A stretch of 7,482 nt of DNA from AB-137-C09 sp964645625 (GTDB taxonomy: Bacteria > Pseudomonadota > Zetaproteobacteria > Mariprofundales > Mariprofundaceae): NCBI GenBank assembly GCA_964645625.1, contig CAZYAI010000077.1, forward strand, positions 1 through 7,482, written 5' to 3'. This document shows positions 1-6,730 of this stretch, in pieces. The stretch's first letter is position 1, and every line of letters starts with the position of its first letter. The translations under genes were made by a program, and so were the position numbers. The notes beneath the pieces were generated by a model. That model saw only the letters and a list, made by a program, of their open reading frames with translations. It had not been told where the DNA came from and made no database searches.

Positions 1-272
1 TGCCCTTCGAATCGTCGCAGCTCTTTGCCCGAAGCCACATCCCATAGCCGGGCGGCTCTGTCAGCTGAGCCAGTGGCCAGCGTGCGACCATCCGGGCTGA
101 AGGCGACCGCAAGCACTGCTGATTGCGGCATAATTCGCTTCAGCACCTCTTCCACCTTGCCCAAATCTTCGCCCTCTGGCACCAGTGGCGGCAACGACTC
201 CACCGCTGCCGCCCCCACAGCCCAAAGCATTACGCAGCAAAACAGCCATACCCCACGATTTATTGTTTTCAT
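1..272 (-). CDS. Exported WD40-repeat protein, N-terminal part (runs off window)
   Basis: The first 90 residues are visible; the gene continues past the left edge. Residues 1-23 look like a signal peptide: Lys2 and Arg6, a hydrophobic core (VWLFCCVMLWAVG) and small residues AAA before a likely cleavage site. There is no lipobox-type Cys at that site. A short charged linker (about 25-50) is followed by the first WD40 repeat (about 52-90), with AVAFSPDGRTLATGSADRAARLWD ending in the diagnostic Trp77-Asp78 (motif split here as AVAFSPDGRTLA and RAARLWD). WD40 propellers are protein-interaction platforms; the ligand is unknown. The ATG shares the bases ATGA with the stop of the upstream TIR gene, so the two are probably translationally coupled. 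A GGAG lies 11 bases upstream. I infer a periplasmic propeller. The number of repeats and any further domain cannot be seen. Confidence 0.85.
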   Translation of the reverse strand, partial: MKTINRGVWLFCCVMLWAVGAAAVESLPPLVPEGEDLGKVEEVLKRIMPQSAVLAVAFSPDGRTLATGSADRAARLWDVASGKELRRFEG

Positions 273-1648
273 CCTTGCAATATCTCCAGTCCACATGCTC
301 GGATGATGGGCGAACGCCAGACAAAATGCTTCCCGCGTTGGGTAATCAAATTATCCCAAAACAAATCGCGCATCAGTGCATCCGCCGGCCAATAGTCGTG
401 AGGGGCAAGCACATCTTGCGCAAGCAGCGGCAACAAACGGGCACTATGCAGACGATAACAAGAGAACAGCGGATGACGATGTATATACTCCCGCACGACT
501 TCCGCCATCGTGTCGGCATGCCCCTTGTGATGTTGCTGCTGATCGAGCAAGGCATGCAACAGTGCTGGATGACTACCGCTGACTTGCAGCAATTGCGCTG
601 CCTCGGATTCATCCAGATGATGTGTTTCTACCAGATCGCGAACATTCGGGTCTGGCCAAAAAAACACTTCGGCATTTTTCAGCGGCGATAGTCCACGGTC
701 TTCAAAGTGCAATTGCGCCAACTTTTGCCCACCGCAAATAATCACCCGCAGCGCGCCATCGCTATCTTCACATGCCGAGCGAAGCAGGTTCGACAACTCA
801 TAGCGAAGATCATTGGGGCCGTCATCGAAGCGGGTCATGAGTAATAACAATGCGCCTTGCTGTTTGATCCGATCCATCAAGGCGAAGCCCAAATCGAGAA
901 AATCATCCAAAGGCTCTTGCAAACCAAGCTGCTTTTTTAACCATAACAGGTATTTTCTCTCATCCACCTTTGCGCTGGGCGGCAAAGAAGCATGCAAGCA
1001 GTTTCCATCGCCAAACAAGACCTTTCCCTGCTCAAGAATGGTGCGTTGCATCGCCGAACGGTCGATACCCTTCTGCGCCAGCAGCAGTTGCATATTATTG
1101 TTGTGATGAAGCAGTTGATGTAAGCCATGGGATACTTCACTGGGTAACGAGGCAGCATCCGCCCGCGAGGGATCACTCAAAACAGGGTCGGGAATTTGCG
1201 CTTGAATGGGTAAATTGACCTGCTTACCAGGCGGCTCGTCACGCAGCGCGCAAAGCAAACGGTGCAGTGCTTCACCATAGGCTGCGGGTGATGGATCGGA
1301 GAAATCAACCGTCAATACATTGCGAAGAAAGGGGAAATCGGGCATCTCACCACCGAAGGTGAGCGGAATCAGGTAGCCTGGCTGCTGCACTCGACGATCC
1401 AACAACGTCTCGTACTCTTCATTCACCCAGCCAGAATCAAGTGCCTCTGGCGTGGCGATCAGCAAGGCCTTTCTTGATTGCTTGATGCCATCGTGCAGTT
1501 GGCGAGAGAGCGATTGCCCCGGGATTAACGACCATTTATCGAAAAAAACCGTCAGCCCACATGCCTCAAGGTTGTGCGCCAGTACCTCCACCCACGGTTT
1601 ATTCACCGAGCGATGGCTAAGAAACACATCGTATGCAAAATCAGCCAT
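269..1648 (-). CDS. TIR-domain protein with degenerate STAND/AAA-like C-terminal half
   Basis: 459 residues. The TIR domain spans about 4-135: box 1 YDVFLSH (6-12), box 2 region D37-K-W39 with LIPGQ, and SxWxxxE ending at Glu78, the usual catalytic Glu of NAD-cleaving TIRs. A linker leads to a region (about 170-459) that resembles STAND/AAA ATPases: a P-loop-like AQKGIDRS (191-198), a Walker-B-like ALLLLMTRFDD (266-276), a sensor-like RVIICGGQK strand, GSHPALLHALL, and a winged-helix-like end with HFVWRSP. The P-loop lacks the key Lys (Arg197) and two Gly, so nucleotide binding is doubtful. A longer frame opens at 1723, but ATG 1648 begins directly at the TIR fold, has a strong Shine-Dalgarno, and lies downstream of a good promoter. 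The stop overlaps the WD40 gene by ATGA. TIR identity is firm; ATPase ancestry and a defence or signalling role are inference. Confidence 0.9.
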   Translation of the reverse strand: MADFAYDVFLSHRSVNKPWVEVLAHNLEACGLTVFFDKWSLIPGQSLSRQLHDGIKQSRKALLIATPEALDSGWVNEEYETLLDRRVQQPGYLIPLTFGGEMPDFPFLRNVLTVDFSDPSPAAYGEALHRLLCALRDEPPGKQVNLPIQAQIPDPVLSDPSRADAASLPSEVSHGLHQLLHHNNNMQLLLAQKGIDRSAMQRTILEQGKVLFGDGNCLHASLPPSAKVDERKYLLWLKKQLGLQEPLDDFLDLGFALMDRIKQQGALLLLMTRFDDGPNDLRYELSNLLRSACEDSDGALRVIICGGQKLAQLHFEDRGLSPLKNAEVFFWPDPNVRDLVETHHLDESEAAQLLQVSGSHPALLHALLDQQQHHKGHADTMAEVVREYIHRHPLFSCYRLHSARLLPLLAQDVLAPHDYWPADALMRDLFWDNLITQRGKHFVWRSPIIRACGLEILQG

Positions 1649-1662
1649 AGGCCCTGATCCCC

Positions 1663-1669
1663 CCTCCTT
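1663..1669 (-). promoter_or_regulatory. Shine-Dalgarno that sets the TIR gene start
   Basis: AAGGAGG on the minus strand, continuing into a run of G down to 1659, lies 9-14 bases before the ATG at 1648. It falls inside the longer reading frame that opens at 1723, which argues against that upstream start. The spacing from the core is slightly long, but the adjoining G run brings pairing closer. Confidence 0.6.
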
Positions 1670-1703
1670 GGCTTGTGCCAACAATCCATATGCAACCCGT
1701 TGG

Positions 1704-1731
1704 ATTATTCCTAATGATGGCATACAGTCAA
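1704..1731 (-). promoter_or_regulatory. Sigma70-type promoter for the TIR-WD40 operon
   Basis: On the minus strand TTGACT (1726-1731) and AATAAT (1704-1709) are separated by 16 bases, close to the sigma70 consensus TTGACA and TATAAT. Transcription would start near 1697, giving a leader of about 50 bases that contains the Shine-Dalgarno of the TIR gene. The ATG at 1723 would be upstream of this transcript. No operator-like palindrome overlaps it. Seen by eye only. Confidence 0.5.
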
Positions 1732-1895
1732 ACTTGATTTTGTTTTATAAGACAGAACACATGGTACACCGCAATGCCATCATGTAGGTTGTGGTACGAA
1801 AACTAACTTTAAAACGGTATCTTTCAGCACCCTTCATATGCTCTGAAAAATAGCTGACACTTTTCTTCAGCATTTCACATGCGGAATGTCCTGTC

Positions 1896-1928
1896 GTAGG
1901 GTGGATAAGCGAAGCGCAGCCACCTAAC
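1896..1928 (+). repeat. Left arm of 33-bp inverted repeat
   Basis: Begins GTAGGGTGGATAAGCGAAGC and ends GCCACCTAAC. It matches the reverse complement of 2021-2053 at 32 of 33 positions; the one difference is A against C in the GCGMAGCGCA segment. Sequences of the form GTAGGGTGGATAAGCG are, from memory, recurrent intergenic repeats in several proteobacteria. Confidence 0.85.
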
Positions 1929-2020
1929 GTCGAAGAACCCTCCACTTGTGATTCGCGAACACCCTCAACCCTTCGTCTCCCAAGGTATTAAGAGAATCCA
2001 ACACCATAGCACTCGGAAAA

Positions 2021-2053
2021 GTTAGGTGGCTGCGCTGCGCTTATCCACCCTAC
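2021..2053 (-). repeat. Right arm of 33-bp inverted repeat
   Basis: Plus strand begins GTTAGGTGGCTGCGCTGCGC and ends TTATCCACCCTAC, the reverse complement of 1896-1928 with one mismatch. If transcribed together with the left arm it would form a long hairpin with a 92-base loop. Confidence 0.85.
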
Positions 2054-2113
2054 AAAAGACGGTTTTCAAGATGGTCGCTTATTTACAAAAAGTGTCAACG
2101 GGTAATGAAGGAT

Positions 2114-2250
2114 GCCCACAATGACCTGGTTTCCTTCGGTCATACTGCACTCGATGCAGTATCCAGTCTTGCGTCTGTTCTCTGGATGGCGGATCAAGTC
2201 CGCAATGACGTGGTTTCCTTCGGTCATACTGAACTTGATGCGGCATGCAG
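2114..2250. repeat. REPIN-like palindromic array, 84-bp period (array A)
   Basis: One complete 71-base core lies at 2139-2209. It is preceded by the tail of another unit (2114-2138) and followed, after the 13-base linker GTGGTTTCCTTCG, by a truncated unit from 2223 that stops near 2250. The core begins GTCAT, ends ATGAC and contains three hairpins: ATACTGCA/TGCAGTAT around a CTCGA loop, ATCCAG/CTGGAT, and GGCGGA/TCCGC around TCAAG. The outer two hairpins resemble inverted copies of each other (shared ACTTGAT-type loops), as in REPINs. The same unit forms the array at 7239-7482. Confidence 0.8.
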
Positions 2251-2290
2251 CTCTTTTGTTGGGTTTCGTGCCTCAACCCAACCTACGGTG
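2251..2290. repeat. GTTGGGTT hairpin repeat, possible weak terminator
   Basis: GTTGGGTT (2258-2265) and AACCCAAC (2275-2282) form an 8-bp stem with a 9-base loop, flanked by CTTTT and CTACGG. On the minus strand, in which the SDR gene is read, the hairpin lies about 40 bases past the stop but is followed by A-rich sequence, not a T run, so termination there would be weak at best. Elements of the form GTAGGTTGGGTTGAGG are, from memory, common intergenic repeats in beta- and gammaproteobacteria. Confidence 0.55.
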
Positions 2291-2321
2291 TCACGCATAG
2301 CCCTATTGCTTTTACCCCACC

Positions 2322-3206
2322 TTAAATGGGAAGCTGTAAACGATGAATCGATGATAAGAAGTCTGGGTATAATAAATGTGGCAATAAATCTTGATGTAAA
2401 CGTTGGTTATTCAACCGCTTATTGTCTTTGAAGAACGATAGCATTGCAGCGGATAATTGTACTTCGCCTTCTTCAGGGGTAAGAATCAATGGTGCTGGTG
2501 CATTCAAATGTTTTGCTAGCTGGGTGACGTAATCAGCATGAGGTAAAGGAAGATCATCACTGATATTATAGATCCCTGATGCGCCTTTACTGATGGCTGC
2601 GCACAGTGCTTGGACAATATCATCAACGTGAATGCGGTTGGAATAATGCTCAGGTTGCCAGCGCACGGCACGGTAGCCTCCAGCCTTCAGCTTGGCGTGA
2701 ATGTTGCGTTGAGGACCATAAATGCCTGCAAGGCGGAATATCGCGCATCTTAGCCCATGTGCTTCACAAGCATCATGCCATGCTTGCTCTGCTAATAACC
2801 GTTGTTGCCCGCGTATGCTCGTGGGTTGGCAATGCCAGTGTTCATCCACCCACTGCCCAGCAGCATCGCCATACACGGAGGTAGAAGAAAGATAAATGAC
2901 CTGTTGCAGTCGTGGACAGCGGCTTAAGAACGGTTCAACCCAATCGTGTTGTGTGGCGCGTATGGGTTGCCGCGCCAACGGTATGGAATCGATAATGACG
3001 GTGACATCAATCAGTCGTGGGTCATCCAGTATAGCGGGTGAATCGATGATCTGTATCGCTTCTTGCCCCTCGCTTTGCCAATGGTGAACACGCGCTGCAT
3101 CGCGGGATGTGGCAATCAGCCGCCATCCCAGATGCCGCACTTGATGCAAGAAACGCTGACCAACGTAACCGCAGCCCAGCAGTAACACGCACGGTGACGC
3201 GCTCAA
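2322..3206 (-). CDS. NAD(P)-binding atypical SDR, YeeZ-like epimerase/dehydratase family
   Basis: 294 residues. An N-terminal Rossmann fold is shown by LLLGCGYVGQRF, with the dinucleotide motif GxGxxG at 11-16. Other family marks are YLSSTSVYGD (105-114), FRLAGIYGPQRN (157-168) and the SNRIHVDDI segment. The usual catalytic YxxxK is absent: the expected place reads IRGQQR (131-136), as in the atypical SDR subgroup that includes YeeZ. It may therefore bind NAD(P) without normal SDR catalysis; the substrate is unknown. The start is TTG, overlapping the cyclase stop as TTGA, with no Shine-Dalgarno visible, which suggests reinitiation after the cyclase. A GTG at 3188 (residue 7) would still keep the Rossmann motif and is the alternative start. 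The family call is firm; the function and the link to the cyclase are not. Confidence 0.9.
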   Translation of the reverse strand: MSASPCVLLLGCGYVGQRFLHQVRHLGWRLIATSRDAARVHHWQSEGQEAIQIIDSPAILDDPRLIDVTVIIDSIPLARQPIRATQHDWVEPFLSRCPRLQQVIYLSSTSVYGDAAGQWVDEHWHCQPTSIRGQQRLLAEQAWHDACEAHGLRCAIFRLAGIYGPQRNIHAKLKAGGYRAVRWQPEHYSNRIHVDDIVQALCAAISKGASGIYNISDDLPLPHADYVTQLAKHLNAPAPLILTPEEGEVQLSAAMLSFFKDNKRLNNQRLHQDLLPHLLYPDFLSSIHRLQLPI

Positions 3207-6200
3207 TCGAAACGCGAAGCCGCTACGCTGTCAGCAATGCGGCTGATGTTTTGCCAAATCGGGAGTTTGGTGCATGTTGGATTATAATCCAACAAATCAG
3301 CCAGTAACTCACGCACCTCTTCAAAGTGCTCCTCTTCGTACAGCCATTGGGCAAAGCGGAAAGCGACATTAACTTGGAATATGGCATTGTTTTGGTTCTT
3401 GGCGTAATTCATCGCCTCGCGCCAGAGCTTGAATGTTTCATCAAAGTTACCATGAACGGATGCCCAACGTGCTTTCATCGCCAGCGTTTGACTGTAGGCA
3501 AAATAATCGCCTGTTTCTGCTGCCAAAACTTCAGCCTTGGTAATGGTATCAATCGCCATATCATCGGCGTTGGCAGAAAGTTGCGCGTCAGCCAAAAGAT
3601 TAAGCAAATAACCCAAATACAACCGCGTACCAGTAGCTTGGCAAAAACCAATGCCTGTCATCAGTTTTTCAATGCCTGCCTTAGCACCGCGCATTTTACA
3701 CTCAAACCAGCCATCCACAGCCAATGCCCACATGCCCCACAGACGCAAGCCATTGTCTTGTGAACGTTTTAACGCTTCTGCTGAACGTTCGCTGAAACGA
3801 TCAAAGTCCATCGTTAACTGACGAAAAACAAGACCGTTGACCTCTACGTAGCAACGTGTGGGTGCATGCTGCATGTGTTCGGCACGGTGTTCTGCTAAAT
3901 GTAAATGATTCATCGCAGCATCAACTTCGCCTGTGCATAAACGCGCCAATGCCATGTAAGCATTCGTCGCGCATTCAGGGTCTTGCCCATAAACGAACTT
4001 CAGCCCTTCAGGCTTCTTGACGTTCTTCAATAGCTTCAAAGATGTATCTAAATGCTCTACTGCCTCTTTCACATTGCCTGAGTGGTATTCAACAATCGCA
4101 AGGCAACGGTTAGCAACACTGGCAACATCCGGCATTTTCTCTGGGTTGCAACGCGCCACAATACCCGTGGCAATTTGCCCTGCCCGTTCGAGGTTACCTC
4201 GCGTTAATTCAAACACCCAAAAGCCATACAGTACACGGTGCGCACCAGGGGCATTGGGGCATTCAGCCAGTTTTTTCTGTGCTTTAGCAAATACTTCGAT
4301 CACCTCTTTGGCAGAGAAGCCTTTGGTTGCCATCAAAGCATTACCAATCAGACTTAAAAAGGTGATTTCATAGCCATATTTTTTAGGTCCATCAGGGAAC
4401 ACTTGCAGGCACTCAATGCCCGTTTGTAGCTGATTGATCGCTTCGCCATGCGCCGAACGGCTCATCGACTTCATGCCCGCTTCAAAGTACAAAGGAACGG
4501 CTTTGTCTGGGCACTCACCCTTCCAAAAGTGCCATGCAACTTGGTCTGGGTGACTGGCGCGCACGGTGGGGAACTGCTTAATCATAATCGCGGCGATTTT
4601 TTGGTGAAGTTCTTTCTTCTGACTGCGTAACACCGCGTCATAGGCAACGCTTTGCATCAAAGCATGACGGAAGGCATAGCGTGCATCACGCCCTTTGCCT
4701 TTTTGCACCAAAATGCCACCGCGCCCTAGTTCCAGCAGCAAATTGGTTAATTCGCTTTCTTCGACATTATCCAACAATGCGTGCAACAAGGGGAACCAGA
4801 ATTCTTTACCAATGACCGATGCCGTTTGCAGTACCAATTTAGCACGAGGATTACGATCCATACGTGCCGTAAGCACGCCGCGCAAGTGGTCAGGAATGGA
4901 GATTTCGCCACCCCTTTTATCTTGCTCAACAGCCAAGCGCGTCATTTCTTCAATAAACAGCGGCACACCATCTGACTTGCGGACAATCTCATCCTTAGTG
5001 CTGGCAGTCAGGTTGCTTCCTTCTGTGAGGGCATCCACCATAGCACGGCAGTCATCCGTCAACAGGCGATTCACCGTAATTTTTTGCACCTGTGGCATAT
5101 TATTCCACGGCAAATCATCCGAAGGTCGGCTGGTCGCGAGAATAAAAATAGGGTGTGATTCAAGGTCTTTGATTAAGGACGATAAAAACTCACTACTAGA
5201 GGAATCCATCCATTGTAAATCTTCCACGATGATAATGAGTTTTTGGTCATCTTTGCAAAACTGCTGCATTAACTGCGTCAAAAACGCTACCGTCATCCCC
5301 CAAAACGCTGCTGGCGTGATGGATTCTGGTAGCTTCACATCCTTACCCAATAGCGAATTAAGCAGCAGGTTAATGTCAGCAGGGAGGGTTTCTACACCGC
5401 CAAAGAAGCTTTCAATCTTACGTAACACACTATCGCTGGTGTCGCTATCACGGTATTTTAACCAACGGCGGAACCAACGGGTAAAGGGGAAGATCATCGC
5501 ATTGCTGGCAAACTCTGATGCCTGTAGATAAACCACATTCACATTAGGCTGCTTGGCTTGTTGCCAAAACTCTTGCGCCAAACGTGTTTTACCCATGCCG
5601 ACATCGGCAGCAATCAGCAGTGCTTGCCCCGTGCCATTATTCACCCGTTGCCATAGGTTCTGAATCAGACTAATTTCTGTTTCACGACCAATAAAACGAC
5701 CTTGGCGATCCGACATCGCCTCATCTTCTGACCAGTCAAAGGAGTCTGACTCCTTCAGCACCTTATACACATGTACCGCTTCGGATACACCCTTGATGGT
5801 GTGTTCGCCAAGATCTTCAAAACTGAATGCCTGTTTGGCTAAAGTGTAGGTCGCATCACTAACGATAACGCAATTATCAGGCGTGGCGCTTTCTAGGCGC
5901 GCTGCAACGTTCGGGGTTTTGCCGACGATGGTGAATTCTTCATTACCACCACCCATTTCACCGACCACTACCTCGCCAGTATGCATACAAACACGCACAT
6001 CAATGCGTTGATCGTGCTGTTCATGCAAGGTTTTATTGAGTGAGGTCATGCTGTTGATGATGTTAAGACCAGCATTTACCGCGCGTTCGGGGTCATCTTC
6101 GTGTGCTACGGGGTAGCCAAAATAAGCCAGCACACCATCGCCCATGAATTTTGCAACATGACCGCCCATACTTTCAATAGCGGTCGAAACCATGCGTTGG

Positions 6201-6541
6201 TATTGGGTGATAATTTCACGCATATCTTCGGGGTCAAGATCTTCGGAAAAGGCACTGGAGTCAGCAATACCGCAATACAGCACCGTCATGCGTCGCCGCT
6301 CGGCATACGTACGCCGTGATTGAGTGAGTTCTTTTTCAATAACTTTGGCATCAATCGCAGATTCAGGCACAGAAGATTTTTCACGCGTTAAGGAATGACC
6401 GCATTTACCGCAAAATTTAAACCCTTCGGGGTTTTCTGTCCCACAGTCAGCGCATGTCGATTCTGATGGTAAAACACTGCCGCATTTACCACAAAACTTC
6501 ATACCATCAGGATTTTCAAACTGGCAATCGAAACACTTCAA
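3203..6541 (-). CDS. Class III adenylate cyclase-AAA ATPase-TPR protein with zinc ribbons
   Basis: 1112 residues, no signal peptide or membrane segment, so cytoplasmic. Two zinc ribbons: Cys3/6/17/20 and Cys30/33/44/47. Class III cyclase domain about 83-262: Lys131 and Asp135 in KFMGDG, Thr204 (class IIIb type), Asn211 and Arg215 in PNVAAR. The first metal Asp is replaced by Gly91, exactly 44 residues before Asp135, the same spacing as in Rv1625c. AAA ATPase from about 283: FIGRE, Walker A ADVGMGKT (312-319), Walker B LIIIVEDLQW (435-444), then a winged-helix-like part and AFRHALMQSVAYDAVL. The rest (about 690-1112) is a TPR-like helical solenoid. The family, related in layout to mammalian soluble adenylate cyclase, makes cAMP and senses signals through the ATPase/TPR part. 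The start is TTG, since an in-frame TGA lies four codons upstream. Downstream coupling is to the SDR. Confidence 0.93.
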   Translation of the reverse strand: MKCFDCQFENPDGMKFCGKCGSVLPSESTCADCGTENPEGFKFCGKCGHSLTREKSSVPESAIDAKVIEKELTQSRRTYAERRRMTVLYCGIADSSAFSEDLDPEDMREIITQYQRMVSTAIESMGGHVAKFMGDGVLAYFGYPVAHEDDPERAVNAGLNIINSMTSLNKTLHEQHDQRIDVRVCMHTGEVVVGEMGGGNEEFTIVGKTPNVAARLESATPDNCVIVSDATYTLAKQAFSFEDLGEHTIKGVSEAVHVYKVLKESDSFDWSEDEAMSDRQGRFIGRETEISLIQNLWQRVNNGTGQALLIAADVGMGKTRLAQEFWQQAKQPNVNVVYLQASEFASNAMIFPFTRWFRRWLKYRDSDTSDSVLRKIESFFGGVETLPADINLLLNSLLGKDVKLPESITPAAFWGMTVAFLTQLMQQFCKDDQKLIIIVEDLQWMDSSSSEFLSSLIKDLESHPIFILATSRPSDDLPWNNMPQVQKITVNRLLTDDCRAMVDALTEGSNLTASTKDEIVRKSDGVPLFIEEMTRLAVEQDKRGGEISIPDHLRGVLTARMDRNPRAKLVLQTASVIGKEFWFPLLHALLDNVEESELTNLLLELGRGGILVQKGKGRDARYAFRHALMQSVAYDAVLRSQKKELHQKIAAIMIKQFPTVRASHPDQVAWHFWKGECPDKAVPLYFEAGMKSMSRSAHGEAINQLQTGIECLQVFPDGPKKYGYEITFLSLIGNALMATKGFSAKEVIEVFAKAQKKLAECPNAPGAHRVLYGFWVFELTRGNLERAGQIATGIVARCNPEKMPDVASVANRCLAIVEYHSGNVKEAVEHLDTSLKLLKNVKKPEGLKFVYGQDPECATNAYMALARLCTGEVDAAMNHLHLAEHRAEHMQHAPTRCYVEVNGLVFRQLTMDFDRFSERSAEALKRSQDNGLRLWGMWALAVDGWFECKMRGAKAGIEKLMTGIGFCQATGTRLYLGYLLNLLADAQLSANADDMAIDTITKAEVLAAETGDYFAYSQTLAMKARWASVHGNFDETFKLWREAMNYAKNQNNAIFQVNVAFRFAQWLYEEEHFEEVRELLADLLDYNPTCTKLPIWQNISRIADSVAASRFD

Positions 6542-6547
6542 TGGACA

Positions 6548-6564
6548 CCCCCATCATCACTCCT
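6548..6564 (-). promoter_or_regulatory. Ribosome-binding region of the cyclase gene
   Basis: On the minus strand GGGGG (6548-6552) lies 6 bases before the TTG at 6541, and a better AGGAG (6560-6564) lies 18 bases before it, overlapping the stop of the possible small gene. The only consensus-like site is far away, so initiation is probably weak or depends on translation arriving from upstream. Confidence 0.4.
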
Positions 6565-6730
6565 GCGCACTATTGACCCCGTCAAAAGCACGAAACATCG
6601 CCGCCATACTAACCGAAGCACATGGCTTGGCGATGCTGAATGCATTATATTCATCTAATAAAAATACCTGTTTCCACGCCGCCGCACAGGGTGGCAGCAA
6701 GCTATGCTCGTCAACGTGTGGCGCAGACAT
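6557..6730 (-). CDS. Possible 57-residue small protein between LprI-like and cyclase genes
   Basis: An open frame from ATG 6730 overlaps the last 20 bases of the LprI-like gene and ends 15 bases before the cyclase TTG, filling the otherwise 169-base gap. The peptide begins MSAPHVDEHSLLPPCAAAW and ends FRAFDGVNSAQE. It has two Cys, a mixed hydrophobic middle (VFLLDEYNAFSIAKP) and no signal peptide. I recognise no family. In favour: same strand, tight packing, and protein-like composition. Against: the purine-rich GAAGAGGG before the ATG is only 2 bases away, which is short, and the frame could be chance. Its role may be only to carry ribosomes to the cyclase start. It could also begin at an upstream codon within the LprI-like gene. 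Confidence 0.35.
   Translation of the reverse strand: MSAPHVDEHSLLPPCAAAWKQVFLLDEYNAFSIAKPCASVSMAAMFRAFDGVNSAQE

Larger units (their letters stand above)
1855..2097. mobile_element. MITE-like non-coding element with nested inverted repeats
   Basis: The proposed ends are the perfect 10-bp inverted repeat TGACACTTTT (1855-1864) and AAAAGTGTCA (2088-2097). Nested inside is a 33-bp inverted repeat (1896-1928 against 2021-2053) with one mismatch. The central 92 bases have no open frame of note. About 243 bp, no transposase and symmetrical ends are typical of a non-autonomous element. No clear target-site duplication is visible, so the outer boundaries are tentative and the inner pair could be an independent REP-type doublet. 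Confidence 0.45.
1649..2321. other. Gene-free, repeat-filled intergenic region
   Basis: No reading frame here looks like a gene. From right to left it holds a GTTGGGTT hairpin repeat, a truncated palindromic array, a MITE-like element, about 120 bases without recognisable features, and the promoter and leader of the TIR operon. Both flanking genes are on the minus strand, so the region must both end the SDR transcript and start the TIR transcript. No classic hairpin plus T-run terminator was found. Confidence 0.75.

Noticed and set aside
1649..1723. Longer TIR protein starting at 1723
   Set aside because: The extra 25 residues precede the conserved TIR start, contain the Shine-Dalgarno of the shorter form, and begin upstream of the likely transcription start.
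1745..1945. 66-codon minus-strand frame upstream of the TIR gene
   Set aside because: Its first part reads through the 33-bp repeat arm and the element end; the rest shows no family signature and no good ribosome site.
2139..2209. tRNA gene, because of the 71-base three-hairpin form
   Set aside because: No T-loop GTTCRANNC, no 7-bp acceptor stem and no sensible anticodon loop; the same unit is tandemly repeated.
4695..5531. 278-codon open frame on the plus strand
   Set aside because: It lies wholly antisense to the ATPase part of the cyclase gene, and its product is Ser/Arg-rich with no recognisable motif.
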